NCBI GenBank assembly: GCA_028564705.1 | Contig: JAPXFQ010000787.1 | Location: 2,914,001 to 2,978,000 of the forward strand | Source: Apricaphanius iberus | Taxonomy: Eukaryota > Chordata > Actinopteri > Cyprinodontiformes > Aphaniidae | Length of the DNA: 64,000 nt | Direction of reading: 5' to 3' | Shown: in pieces, positions 22,235-35,226 of the stretch | Layout: each line of letters begins with the position of its first letter | Numbering within the stretch: position 1 is the stretch's first letter | The notes under the pieces: generated by a model | What the model was told of the DNA's origin: nothing | The model's database searches: none | What the model saw: only the letters and a program-made list of their open reading frames with translations | Position numbers and translations under genes: made by a program

Positions 22235-23130
22235 TCTGAACTAGAGGGTACAAAAATGAAATTCATTTAGAAAATATTTGTATTCATCCCCGTGGGAAAT
22301 AAAAAACTGTAGCAGTCTGTATTACAGGAGAAGCCTCTGACTGAAAACACCTGAAGTTTCTTTAATGAGTTGTTGTAAATGGTGACGGATGTGGCCAGGA
22401 GGGATCTCCTGTAGCGGTCTGTGTTGCAGCAAAACTGAACAAGCCTCCGACTGAAGACTGTTGTTGTAGCAGTCTGAAGAGGATGTTCAGGGTTGGCATG
22501 ATATTTTTGACTTTCTGAAGAATCCTTCTTTGCATCATCATCTCCAGAGGTTCCACGGTCGTCCCAGAACAGAACCAGGCTTCTTCATCAGGTTGTTAAA
22601 CTCTTTCAAGTCTGGCTCTGATGATGATACCCCTACAAATGGTGGCTGAAGAGATTACACTCTCGACAACAGAATTATAGAGGATCTGCAACATCTTGCT
22701 GCTGCCCTTGAAGGAACTAAGCTTCCTCCAGAATTACAGTCTGCCCTGACCCTTATTGTAGACTGCTTCACTGTTCAGTTTTTTTTTCAGTATTTATATT
22801 ATTCCACCGCTCCCACTTCTTCTCCCATTATGCAAACTCTGTTTGACTTAACTCTGAAATCTAAAACCTTCTCCTTTGTTCATAATCAAGGTAAGATTAT
22901 TTTTTTACCACACCATGCCACAAAGCGGTCCACCAGCTGTCTGTATTCAGATTCTTCTCCATATCTGATACACCCAACAACTGCAGAATCGTCTGAGTAT
23001 TTTTGCAGATGACAGACTTAATCTCTGACTTAAACTGGACGTCTGAGGTTTACAGAGTAAAAAGTAATGGTAATAGTACAGTCCCCTGTGGTGCTCCTGT
23101 GCTGCTGATATTATTCAAGGCACCACATTT
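22235..23130 (-). pseudogene. Rex1/L2-type LINE fragment, broken
   Basis: Read on the minus strand this matches the 3' half of a common fish LINE. It includes an EPLEMMMQRRIL block (minus frame at 22362-22556), a DRYRRSL block near 22415, and a segment near 23060-23110 corresponding to the GAPQG motif region. Stops and frameshifts break the frame throughout. Related 3' ends occur at 49785-49930 and 60095-60500. Confidence 0.7.
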
Positions 23131-24372
23131 ATCATGAACTATTTTAGTAGCCAAATCTCTATATCAGTCTCATAATCTGAAGGAGTGAACTCTTTACCTT
23201 CTATTGATCATCATATATGTGTGTGTTGAATTAAAGGGGCAACAGTGACTTACAAATACAAAAGTTTATTTACAAAAGAAGGAAAAGACAAACATTTAAT
23301 AACTCAAGCTAGTAATGAAAAATCATTACAGATTCAAATAAATGAATAGTTAAAATGAAATAACACAAAAAGATGAATATGTAATAAGATGAGAAACCAT
23401 GGATTCTGATGTCACAGTTCTGGATGAATTTGGATGTTATTAAGAGCCAAGGCTTGATCTGCAGATGCTGGAATGAAAGCTGAATTAGTTTCACTAATTT
23501 TAATTAGTTTCACTAATTTAACACAACTTGTTTACCTTTAAACCAATAAGCAATGTAAGAAAACACAAAACATTATTTGGATTAAGAAATGTTATGTTTA
23601 AAAATTATCTGGATAAGAGTAATCTTTAGAAAACTACTTCCATTTGGATTTATCATGGCCGTAAAAAAATTAATTCCAGTATTTTGACACAAAGAGGAGT
23701 CTCAGACGCAGCTAATAAGTTTAGTTTCTGTTCTTAATCTTCTCTGAGCCCATCTCTATTTGAACACATTTGATGGCTTCTGGATTGAATGCAGATCTGG
23801 ACCAAACAGGTGGTCTTGCCCTAGCATGGGGCTAGCGGCAGCCATGGGAAGCTGTTTGAACCAGTTCTAGCATATTTATTAAACATTAAACAAAGAAAAT
23901 GAAGCTCTTGTGGGATTGAGCAGCTCAAATTGTAGGATTTAAAGCAACACTTTTAAAACAGTGATTGAAGTTTCAGGCAGGCCTGGTTTACCCAAAGATA
24001 GCAGAATGAAAACGTATACAAGTTAACAATAAAAAGGAAACACCTTTAAAAGTAGGTAATCCTAACTAATTTGCCTCTACCCAAACAGATCTTATGAACG
24101 ACTAAGCTCTCCAAGCATTCTCCGACATGGCGGGGGCTCAGATGAGGTTAGCCCAGCATGCAAACATAGTGTTGCTAAGCTAGTTAGCAGGCTAGTAGCT
24201 TCTGGAGCTTCCAATCGGAACGCCGTTTTCCTCCTTTGTGGGTTCAGATGTGTGATGGGTGGCCCAGACACTCATGAACAGTACCTCAGGGATTCTCCGA
24301 CCAGGCCACTCTTATCAGTCCTGTGTCTGTGGCTCGATGCGGCCTCTGGCACAAAGGGATGTGGCCTCCGTC
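23131..24372. other. Intergenic, nothing recognised
   Basis: AT-rich sequence without coding or repeat features that I can name. A 17-bp segment TTAGTTTCACTAATTTA is locally repeated near 23485-23520. Confidence 0.4.
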
Positions 24373-24436
24373 CGGTTCAGGTATGCGGTCAAGGCATGCG
24401 GTTTAGGCATGCGGTTCATGCATGTGGTTCAGGCTG
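24373..24436. repeat. 13-bp minisatellite, about 5 units
   Basis: Units CGGTTCAGGTATG, CGGTCAAGGCATG, CGGTTTAGGCATG, CGGTTCATGCATG and TGGTTCAGGCTG follow head to tail. Short and diverged. Confidence 0.85.
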
Positions 24437-24689
24437 CGTTAGATCCTCCACCACGTGTGGCTCGGTTTCTTAGTGATCGGCAGCCTGAAGCTCAGACGGG
24501 GTGTTTCGTCGCGCTCTGGGGATAAAGAGTGTCTTTGTTTATCAATGTTTAAGATTTACCTGAAGTGATTTTTGGGTTACTTCGGAGCGAGTCTTTGCCA
24601 GAAACTTGTGCGTTCCTCCGCCCGCGAAGGAAGATGGCTGATGATAATCTTCTGTTGCGGGGCCCAGGCGTGGCAGCACACAGAAGAAA

Positions 24690-25208
24690 GAACAGCTGGT
24701 TGGTGTTGTATTCTACGTTTTTGGGGCTATTTTATATACAGTTAATCATTCAGAGGTAAAAGTCTGTTTATATTATGCATGGTTGTAAAACATATCCTTG
24801 ACCAGTATTTTTAACTGGGGTAAGCTTTTAAGCACCATAAAACCATAAAACCATAAAACTCAGAATGAACTTTTGACTTGGATCCAGGAGGAGGACACTT
24901 AATTTTGGACGGACCAGTGGTTGTCAAGACACTTTTTAAAAACGTTCTGATTGGAGCAGAGACCGAGGGAGAAGAGACGCCCAGATGATGGGAAGTTTTG
25001 GACGTTTATAAAAGTTATGACATGAAAACCATTCGTTGTCAGATCTTTAATCTGGCCCAGAGAAAATGGGAATGTTTCTCTGTAAAAATGCATATCTGTT
25101 AATCTGTTTTAAATAAAAGTGAGAACTGGAAATTGGCTCCATTTGTCTCTGTTTTGAACATGCACTGAATTATCTTTTTTATAAAAATGTAATTCTACAT
25201 TGGTCAGC
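24690..25208. repeat. Left arm of a large inverted repeat
   Basis: This stretch matches the inverse of 26722-27470 over most of its length. Shared blocks include GCATGGTTGTAAAACATATC, CTTGACCAGTATTT, AAACTCAGAATGAACTTTTG, and CTCTGTTTTGAACATGCA. The left arm lacks about 230 bp present in the right arm. It is two copies of one repeat in opposite orientation, possibly LTR- or DNA-element-derived. I cannot name the family. Confidence 0.8.
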
Positions 25209-26721
25209 CCTATTTATAGATTCTGCTCCTCCTCCTTCCGGTGGAAGAGAGTAGATTAGCGACACCCAATCATCGTTGTTAGAAGTATTATGATAACCTT
25301 GTGAGGAGGACATAACATGATATGGGCTACAGTCAGAAGCTACATGGAGGCCGAACCTGATCTATAAAAAAATCCCAAAAACCATGCATCCTTTTCCTTT
25401 GTCTCCCCGGTAATACAGTAGTTTGTGTTGGTCTGTTACAAAGAAAAATCTTTGCAATACAATTTGCGGTTGTAACTTGACAAAATGCTAACCATTTCCA
25501 GAAGTAGACACACTTTTTCAACTGTAAATCGCATGTGTTTTTACTCATGGTTTGATGGTGCCATGGAGCACACAGTGTTCATGAGCCAGATATTGAGGCT
25601 TGTATTAAATTGATTCCTGTCTGCAGTCCTGGGGGTGTAACAGGTCCATTGTGCTGCAGAAGGGAAGTAAAAAAAAAACTGAGAATTAAAGGTCAGCTTC
25701 TCTGAGTGAAGAAGACGCTGACCGGCATACCCCTGTGGCAAACCTCTGGAGTGTTTATAGAGTGATTCAAACCAAAGCTTTCAGCTCTTAACATCATCAC
25801 GGGTGCGTGCAGGTGCACTTTACTGGGTGTGGGGGTGGCATAAAGAGACCAGATCGAGCCTGTTCTCCTGTTTGCCAGTGTATCTCTTTAACCCTAAGTG
25901 TTCGACATTTACGTATCCCTCTCATTACACTCAGCAGAGTTTCTTGACCTCGTTTTAGTCCGGGCCGTTGACAGATGGAGCGAATATGGATGCATTATTA
26001 ATCCATTTCTGTCCAGATAAACTGCCACTCAAGACTGGAAATGGATGTGTAAAATGCTGGTGCCGCTGCTCTCTGAACGGTACTTATTTATCTATTTGGA
26101 GGGAACGGAAGGTCTGTCAGGGAGATTCAATCAAATGAGCAACGGAACGAGTTGTTAGATAGGAAGAAAAGGTGAGGGCGGCAGTAGAGGAAAGAGGAAA
26201 AGCATGCTTAAGAGTTGATTACTCATATATATTCAGAGATGGATGTTATGCGTCGCATTTTGCAGCTGGTTTGACTTCTCTCTGTAAGAACTACCTGTCA
26301 GTGGTTTATACAGGCACCATGCTGATATAGAAGATGCTCCAGATCATCTTTACCGTCTCAGAGAGATTTATGCCATAAAACAGATACTATGTCAAAGAGA
26401 CCACATTATTGTTATTTATATGTTTGTTTTCTTTCACTAGAATATTCACCGCACAATTCTTAAAGTATGGATGAAGCTATACTTGTTGACGTATGTTCCA
26501 GTCCTCACCAACAGCCCTCAACTGAGGTTTTAATGATGATTTTAAAGGGTTGATCTAAGTTTTTTTTATGGGTGGTTGAGTGAGGAGCTCAACTACTCCA
26601 AAAAAAGAGTAGAAGTGCGACCTCTCATGGATTTGGGTATATGAGAGGGCCTGCACATGACGAATTTTAAAAATGGTCATTATATTTCCAAAACCCACAC
26701 ACACAGCGATTGAAGAAAATC
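25209..26721. other. Spacer between inverted-repeat arms
   Basis: About 1.5 kb without a recognisable gene. Open frames at 25333-25741 (minus) show no family resemblance. Confidence 0.45.
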
Positions 26722-27470
26722 CTAACCGTTTTGGTCACTGTAGAATTAAATTTTATCAAAAATAATTCTATGCATGTTCAAAACAGAGACAAGGAACCAA
26801 TTTCCAGTTCTTAACATTTATTTTGAACAGATTAACAAATTGCAGTTTACAGAGAAAACATGCCCATTTTCTCTGGGCCAGACAAAAATTTCTGCAAAGA
26901 ATGGTTTCCGTGTCATAACTTTTATAAACATCCAAAACCTCCCAGGATTAATCTGCTCCAATCAGAACGTTTTAAACAGTGTCTTAACAATGATTGGATG
27001 TCAAGAAATCATGCAGTCATAAGGGACGTGTCTTTTCTCCTGGATCCAAGTCAAAAGTTCATTCTGAGTTTTATGGTTTATGGTCCTGGGTCCTGAGCAA
27101 AACTCTTTGTCTCAGAGATCCTCAAAGGTCACACATACTCCCACCAGAACTTTATCAGACCACACGTTAGTCCCAAGGTTTCCTCCTGACCTAATTTATG
27201 GTCGTACCATGGAGTAGGCTTTTCTGGCCCTTCCTCCCTACACCTGACTTCCATTCTTATCTGAAGACATCCTGTTTTTACAGCCTGCAATAAACTTACC
27301 CAAGAGTTTTATGACTTAAAAGCTTGTCCCAGTTAAATACTGGTCAAGGATATGTTTTACAACCATGCATAATAATAGAAAAACAGACTTTTATCTTCTG
27401 AATGCTAACTAAAGATATTAGCCCCAAAAAATAGATGTTTAAAACATATGTAGAAATAATACAACATCAC
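26722..27470. repeat. Right arm of a large inverted repeat
   Basis: Inverse counterpart of 24690-25208. It carries an additional segment at about 27080-27300 that is missing from the left arm. The open frame at 26774-27022 is repeat sequence, not a gene. Confidence 0.8.
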
Positions 27471-30195
27471 TCACTCCCGTACATTCCCAGATAAGACCAA
27501 ATCCTCATGAGATCAAACATGACTTGATCTGCACAGCTGCGTCACCTTGCTTTCTTCTTCTTGGTTTCGGCAAGCTCGTCGCAAGTAAAGTTTGTCGTTG
27601 TCCGTCACCTTGCTTTCTGATTGGCTACACGTCACACTTCAACTGGCTGCATGTTGGTTGTCCTTGGAACAAACCACAAGCTGCAATATCCGGCCAGGAC
27701 AATCTAACATGTTGAATATCCTCGATTTGTTATCCTAGTGATCCCAAGATTCCTACTGAGTAGAACATTGAGCACTCTGAATAGACAACACAAAGCAGGA
27801 ATATCTAATAGGATTATTTTAAGAGCACCCATTCTTGAGAGCACGCCTCCCAGAGTAACATTTAACTTTAAACTTTCAATTATTTGTTATTACAGACACC
27901 TGCATTCTGTCTAAAGTCAATAAGCATGAGTAGTTACTATTTATGATGTTTATTTGCTTCTTTACCATGAAAACAAGCTGCTAATGTACATTTTTTCAGG
28001 CAGAACTCATATTCATATTTCATATTTTCTGTCTTTCAACTTCAATTACTCATGCCCAATATGATTTTCTTGAGAATTTTCACAGTATCCCCATCGACCT
28101 TCCTATTATATGAGAGCAATTTGAACATTTTAGGTCTTTAATAAGTTGTAAGAACCTTTCCAGACTGTAGGTATGCCAAATAAGGAAAAAACAGCCTCTG
28201 AAAAGGCTGAGATTGTGCGTAGGGGAAGATTGTGTCACATAACACTATACAAATGTTGCCGTCTGTTTTAAAATGTATATTCATATATATTCATTAATGT
28301 TTAGGCATATTTTGTGTTTGAAATGTTAAAATAAACCGTTATAAGCACTGGTAGAGGGGGTCGCAGCTATCTGCAATTTCCGGATATTTTCAGATTGTTG
28401 TGGTGCCTAAACCCCACGAATACTGTTTGTACCGCCCCCTGTTTTCAACACAATAATAAAAATGAGAGGAGTTTAGGTTAGACTTTTATATCTAAGAACA
28501 CTACCAGTTGTTAAGCATGTTGGTGATAGCATCATGCTGAGGTTCCTTTTCCCTGCCAGCATCAATGGTGCAATTCACAAAATGAGCAGAATAATAAAAT
28601 AGGCTAAAGGACTCCAAATTCTTAAAAATTCACGTTGAATTAAAAGTTAAGCTAAAATTAATCATACCCTAAGTAGATTTAGGTTAAAAAGATAAATATT
28701 TTACAACCATGTTTTCTAATCTTAATGAATTAATGGATACATAGGACTAAGCACTACTGTAATTATGTGTGTTGAGAACTAGTGTGGTGAAATAGGGATT
28801 TATATCTGGCACATGGTTTAATATAACATTTAGTTTATGCCGCAGCCCTGATGATGGAAGGCTTGCTGTTAGAACAGGGAGAATTCATGCATGCCAAAAA
28901 TATAATGCAGCCTCATTGATAGGTCAAATGAAAAATGTCCTCTGAATGTCCAATCTGACTCTTTTTCTTTGATTTACACAACAACGCTGCAGGTTATTGT
29001 TGTTGCGTATGTTGCAAACAGGGCCAAACTCCTTTCCAACAAAACATCATTAGCCTCATCCGTGTGGCCTGCTGACATCCCTCGAATTTAGGAGGTTAAC
29101 TGCCGTATTGATGCAGGCACTGACCTCTGAGATAGTTAGGGCAAACAACAAATCATATTTACCATATTTCACAATGCAGGGTCCAGAGGCCAAGCCAAGA
29201 GAACAGAATAAGGGGGGATGTGAGGGCGCACAGGTGCTCCTGTTATCCGGGAAGTGACGAGTTGTGCGCCGGTGTGGCGGACTCTGTGTGTGGCAAATTG
29301 TGTAACTGCTGCTGTTAGCATGCGGCCCTTTGCAGCTGAGGCGGGGGTAATACTAATTATGATTAGCTCATTAGTGGATCATTCAAATTTTGCCGAAGGA
29401 ATTCTCACCTCCCCTCAAGGTGGGCTTTTATGTAAGCGGTTCAACCTGGCAGTGTGGGCCTGATTCACAAAGACCATCCGGGTTTATTATTAGGCTCCAC
29501 GGCTTCAGAGTGGAGGCTGAGGACTCACCGAGCCCCCTCATATGTGTGCGAGCTTGTGTCAAAAAGGACATGGTCCCCACATGGACCTTCGTGTAGCTAT
29601 GGAAACAGCCCTCTGAAGTGGGGCACATGCAGGTAGGTGAAGCAGCTCCATTTCTGGCTAACAACTCCAATTTAAGGTTGTTAAATAGAGGAAGCAAGCA
29701 GCAGATGTTTGCATCTGTGTTGCAAATGTAAAGAAGGCAGAGTTTGACGTTTTGTGAATGCCGACAGGATGTGCGGCGAGGTTAATTTGCACATTTACTG
29801 CTGCGATAATGTGCAAAACGCTTGGAGGTGACATGGAATGTTTGTGAAGGGTATCTGTGTCAAACAAGCAGCATAAAAGTGTTTGCAGCTATAGGTAAAC
29901 ACAAGGACTGCTGGATGTGATGAAACGGTGCGTGATGTGTCTGAGATTTTAAATTTTGTGGCTGAATAGTGCCCTCACAGAGTGGAGTTGAGTTCTTTTT
30001 TTGGAAAAACAGATGTTACTTTAGCACTCCTACATGTAATAGCAGGTGCTTTAAAGTCTCGCCTTGGAATCTGCATCCTTTCTGACTCATCATGTGCATC
30101 AGTAAAAATAATTATTTCATAACACAAATGCCAGTGGGAAGTAATCTCTTGGCACTAAACCTAAAAACAGGTTTGATTCAAAATTGAATGCAATT
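27471..30195. other. Intergenic, with a homeodomain-type motif cluster at about 29350
   Basis: There is no gene. The block 29330-29400 holds TAAT/ATTA cores at 29348, 29354 (TAATTA), 29362 and 29370 within 26 bp, in unique-looking sequence. It is a candidate conserved non-coding element, by motif density only. Confidence 0.4.
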
Positions 30196-30310
30196 TGCTG
30201 GACTGGCAACCCATTCAGGGTGTACCCACTCTATCATCAAATGACTGCAGAAAAAAAGGCACCAGGCCTCGCAACCCTATAGGGAGATATAAAAGACGCC
30301 AGTTGGTTAA
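30196..30310. repeat. Common teleost interspersed repeat fragment
   Basis: The stretch GACTGGCAACCCATTCAGGG … GGCACCAGGCCTCGCAACCC resembles a widespread fish repeat. A second, partly complementary portion of this kind of repeat lies at 30905-31030. Non-coding. Confidence 0.55.
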
Positions 30311-30337
30311 AAAGAAAAAAAGAAGATTCCATCTAAA

Positions 30338-30430
30338 GCAGGGATGTGCAACCTGTGGCTCCGGAGCTGAAAGTGGCTCTTTAGACCTTCCACAGTGTCT
30401 CTCAGGAACATTTTACAAAAACAACTAACC
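30338..30430. mobile_element. hAT-like repeat end
   Basis: CAGGGATGTGCAACCTGTGG followed by CTCCGGAGCTGAAAGTGG is the usual terminus of an hAT repeat. I do not see the opposite end. Confidence 0.45.
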
Positions 30431-30904
30431 CAAATAATGTTTTTCTTTCATCAATAACAAATTCAGATTTTAGCATATATTTTCTTCTCATTGAAGAATT
30501 GCCTTGAATTTCCATGATAGAATGGAACTAAGAGAAACAATGTATTTAGATCTTTTTTTTCTAGTCATTAGGTTAGAAACTATGTACATTTTAACATAAT
30601 TTTCCACAAACATCACAAATTCATTGAAGAAAAATAATCCATCCACTTGTTGCTACATTTTTATGTATTTCTTTCTTTTAAAACCCCAAACAGAAATAAA
30701 TTTGTGGGTCTTTATGAATGACAACACATTGTACCGTAGTATTGTATCCAACAGAAACAGTCTTAGCATTTCTGCAGAAGTTAAGATTTACAGTCTTCCT
30801 GATCTCCGCTTTAGGGGCTAAGTCAATCAGCAGCAAGGAAAATGAATGGGCCATACTGCTTGTCGTTGCCGAGTCACACAGGGAGAGACCTCCAGCTGTC
30901 ATTG

Positions 30905-31035
30905 GACCAGAGGCGGGATGCACCCTGATCAGGTTGCCAGTTAATCACATGGCTACACAGGAGAGGAAGCCGGAGTACTCTGAGGGAACCCACGCATTCG
31001 CAGGGAGACCAAGGAGAAAGCCCCCAAAGCGGCAA
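30905..31035. repeat. Common teleost interspersed repeat fragment
   Basis: It contains GGCGGGATGCACCCTGATCA, then CAGGTTGCCAGT and GGAGTACTCTGAGGGAACCC, which are blocks of a repeat frequent in fish introns and spacers. The open frame crossing it (30718-31056) is not a gene. Confidence 0.55.
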
Positions 31036-31904
31036 GGCATCAGTGCGACTAACTGAGCCAATGTGCAGCCAAATAATACATTCATATTTAAATTTTATGT
31101 CCTAACATAAGCTTGAATTTGATCCGTTTAAAATCCAACTTCTAACTATTACATCCAGGCAAATTACAGATAAGTTGCCAATTTAAGCAACGCAGTAGAT
31201 GGTAATGAATTTTTATTTTAATGCACTTAAACAAGCAGAGAGAAAAAAAATCTCAATGAGAATGAACTAGTTCAAGAGCTTTTTTAATGGTAAATTGTTT
31301 CTAACTATTGTGTTCAATATTTTTCTCGCTAAATGGTTCTCCTGATCTGTAATGTTTCATACAATAGAAACTTGTGTGTTACTCTTTTAAAGTCCAGAAA
31401 TTCACATTTTAGCCTCACTATGCCAGTGCAGGAGTAAGGAAGCAGATGAAGACTGTGCTTCCTGTTAAGGTATGTAACTCGTAACTTTTTGACTAAGCTC
31501 TTCTCTGTGACGGACAGCAGACCTCAGTTCATCTGGTACCAACAAGCCACTAAGGAACTCCAGCAAGTTAATGGTAGATCATGCACAGAAAACTTCCAAA
31601 TCAGATGCCAGAAACACTTCTACTTTTTTGGGGGGGATTCAGTGGAGCGGCAATCCTTCTCTGAGATCCCCCAGGATGACAGAGCTCCATACAAACTGAG
31701 AGCTTTGATTTTGGTTCACCTCCTTTGGAACCTTGATGGACCTGACTAGCACCCCCATTAATGCGGACAAGGCCCTTAACTGGAGGGATCGGTCCACCTT
31801 TTCCCAGTGGCAAACCCACTCTCATCCTGGCCACGTTATACTTGACTGAGAGCTCGTTGAAGAACCACATCCATCAATCCATCCACCCGTTTTCTGTTCT
31901 TGCT
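31036..31904. other. Intergenic; possible weak LINE trace at 31640-31860
   Basis: There is no gene. The stretch with CCCCAGGATGACAGAGCTCC and later GCGGACAAGGCCCTTAACTG faintly resembles antisense fish LINE sequence, but it is too decayed to be sure. Confidence 0.35.
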
Positions 31905-32868
31905 TTATTGTTGTGGGGACACAGAGTGGGCTGGATACACTCTGTCACTGTATTGAAGAGATCAGTGGGTGGATGCAAAACAACTTTCTCCAGTTAAACT
32001 CAGACACAACTGAGATCATTGTTTTTGGCCCACAGACACAAAGAGAAAGTGTTATCAGTCGTCTTGAGTCTCTCTGTCTTCAACCAAAAAATCAGGTTAG
32101 AAATCTAGGGGTAATCATGGACTCGGACCTGAACTTAAACAGCCACATCAAAGCAATAACATCAACAGCTTTTTACCGTCTGAAAAACATTGCTAAGATC
32201 AGAGGAATAGTGTCGAAACCAGACTTAGAGAGACTTATCCATGCATTTGTCTCCAGCAGGTTGGACTACTGTAACTGCCGGCTCACTGGCCTCTCTAAAG
32301 ACAGCTGCAGTACATCCAGAACGCTGCTGCTCGAGTCCTGACAAGAACCAGGAAATACGACCATATTAGTCCATTTCTCCGGTCTCTGCACTGGCTTCCT
32401 GTCGCTCAGAGAATAGAATTTAAAACAGCTCTGCTTGTGTACAAGTCTTTTCGTGTTTTGGCACCAAAGTACATCTCTGACATGTTAGAGACTCATGAAC
32501 CATCTCGGGCCCTGAGAACTTCAGGGAGGGGTTCTCCTGGTGGTTCCCAGAGTCAACAATAAACACGGTGAGGCTGCATTTCAGTTTCATGCAGCTAAAA
32601 TCTGGAACAGTGTTCATGAGGATGTGAGACAAGCCTCAACTCTAAAAATGTTTAAATCCAGGCTGAAAACAGTTCTTTTTACCCATGCATATGAAGATTG
32701 AAATTATTTTATCTGCACTCTTGCTTTTTATTGTAATTAATTATTTTTTAAGTTGATGGGGTTTTTTTCTGTTTATCTGTTTTCTTAATTTATGCAACTG
32801 TAAAATAATTTGAATTGCCTTGTGTATGAATTGTGCTCTACAAATAAACGAGCCTTGCCTTGCTGGTG
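31905..32868 (+). pseudogene. 5'-truncated, frameshifted L2/Rex1-type LINE
   Basis: The frame 31913-32341 shows reverse-transcriptase C-terminal blocks: WMQNNFLQLN, NLGVIMDSDLNLNSHI and FVSSRLDYCNCRLTGL. Near 32310 the frame shifts, and homology continues in another frame with the expected 'NAAARVLTRTRKYDHISP' region, then PKYISDMLETHEPSR. The 3' end has CAAATAAACGAG and a short CCTTG repeat at about 32857-32868, typical of these LINE ends. It is a dead copy. Confidence 0.75.
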
Positions 32869-35226
32869 GACTATCTTCTTCGGTCAATGGAGAAGAGGTA
32901 CGGGAACACCCTGGAGACGTTGCCAGTTCACACAACAGACCAACATCCTCTTAGAAAAGGATGGAAGAATGAAATCCCCAAGTGCCTAACAAAACGCCTT
33001 CCTTCTAGTGACTACCATGATATCCTGAACACCTCAAACAGAATCGCTCACAAAGGGGCAGCCCGAAGTAGAAACAGCTACAGAGCTATGCCCCTTAAAA
33101 AAAAGCATTAAAGCGAACTCGTTATATAATCACTTCAACTGTTCTGTATATTCCACAAACCTAATATCTGTATCCTACTTGTGTGACTCACAATGCCATT
33201 CGCCTGAATAAGAACATCATCCCTGCCTTGAAAAGACAAGAACGGTCTGATAAGGAGCGGCGGCTTGTTTTGTCTGCCGAGAATGCTCACGGGTCCAGAC
33301 GTAATCCTGATCACCGCACAGGTCTCCGGCTCTGTTGTGATGTTGGGTTCGGCTTATGCTGCTGCTATGGAAACTGCTCAACAGCAAATATGACCGGAGG
33401 GGGAGTCTGTGTGATTCCAGTAAGAGCTGGAGCAGAGACACAAGAACGGGGTGAGCCCAAACAAATCCATCTGTCAGGGGGTTGTCTGTCAGAGGAGATT
33501 GTGCAATAAATGTAGGATTTTTTTTTTTTTTTTCTCTGTGACACTTCTACATGGACATGCTGACAACTAAGACATTAAAGCAAGCTGGCACAGAGGCAAT
33601 ATAAAAGCAATATGCATATATTCTTAGTAAATGATGAAGAGTAGGCTATAACATCGAGGTAGGCTGGGTCGCTAAACGTATTGAAGAATGTCGCCTGTTT
33701 TCTCTTTCAGTTCAATTGTATGGAGTACATTCGTGATTGCAGTTAACCCAAAGTAAAGAACAATGATAGCATCCTTGAAACGAGACATGCTTTTTCAATT
33801 GGGACCCCCGTTGTGAAGAACACTGAAGCAACATTCTTCATTCGAACGGCTGTCAGCAGATGGATCCAAATTGTATGGCAAGGGGGCAAATGTCTGTCTT
33901 ACTCTCCTTTGATCTCAGCCCAGACTGGTAGCGTTGAACTCCCCTCCCTTGGTGTATTCACCTCACGCACAGCGACTCAAACCACTTCCTAAGCAGCCTA
34001 CGGATAATAAAAAAAGCCACTTATCTGCGGGACACATTCAATATTAATGTCTTGACATTAAAAAAAATATCCACAAAGGCTAATTAAATATTGTTTGATA
34101 TGTTGTGAGAAAAATCTCGCATGAACGCTGCTGGCTGGCTCAGATGTGTAACTTTAGTCTCAGAAGGTAAGAGATAGTGAAGTGAACAATCTGCTTTATG
34201 CTTTGTAATTCAAGTGGAAGGACAAGGTTTTCCATGGGTCTCCACTGCCCTCTGGATGATTGGAGAGGGAAGTGTCGTATCTAGAAGGGTGAAGCATTGC
34301 TATTCTTTTGCAGTTTACTGCAGCCACATAAGCTGCTATTTTTTATGCCAAAGCAAAGAAACAGCTTGCATTCAGCTGTAAAACAGATGAGCTCTTTCTA
34401 AAACAAATGGATTGCACTCTCCTAACTTAGCCAACATGGGAGTGCCTGGAAACAAATTTCCCCTGCAGTGGGCTTAATCCCGTGAATAATAAGGCCGTAT
34501 TAAGATTTTCTTAATGTAGATGGCTGCTGGTGAGGGCTAAGCAAACCTCCCTCAATAATACATCGGGTCTAGGAGTGTTTCTTTCTGCAACGTGTGAATG
34601 CACCATTAACATCACGGGGCTGATGGGAGGTGGTGGTAAAGCTTTGCAGACTCTGTACGCTTCCACTATGCAGCATTCTCTTTCAGCTGTGTCTGAGCAT
34701 GAAGGAAAAAAAAACAAAAACGTGTTTTAGTCAGAAAAGCATCAGAGGAGGCAGCAGGGGCAACCCTGCCCTGCAACAGGACTCATCTGAAGGGGTAGGG
34801 ATAAGGCATGAGTGGTAGTGGGGATTACGTAACAAAAGCTGCAGCCTTGCTATACTGAAAACAATGTTGCCTGTCCAACCTTATATTGCTAACATAAATA
34901 TATACAGCTGGATTTCACTATTTTGATTTTTTTATTTAACTTTTTATTGTTTTATTATTAGAATGTTACCTGTTATTAACTTACGTTTGTCTTGTTTTAA
35001 TATTAATTAAATTAAATAATAAATATTAATTAACTGGCTTTTAAAATAAAATATTATTTCTGATTATTACTATTAACTCTATTAGCTTTATCTTATGTTG
35101 TAATATTAATCACCTTCCATAATCAACACCGTTTTCACATCATTATTATCATTGTTATTATAATCATATATTATATATTATAAAAAAAATGTCATTGTTA
35201 TTATAATCATCGTAACCGAAAAGACA
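32869..35226. other. Intergenic, no gene recognised
   Basis: Mostly unique-looking DNA with a T-run at about 33519-33533 and very AT-rich sequence at 34900-35200. Open frames (for example 33183-33509) lack splice or family support. Confidence 0.45.

Noticed and set aside
31880..31905. CATCAATCCATCCACCCGTT as a microsatellite locus
   Set aside because: Too short and irregular; it is the common end of a teleost repeat.
33183..33509. 108-codon plus-strand frame and its antisense partner
   Set aside because: No family match, no splice or promoter support, and both strands are open over the same bases.
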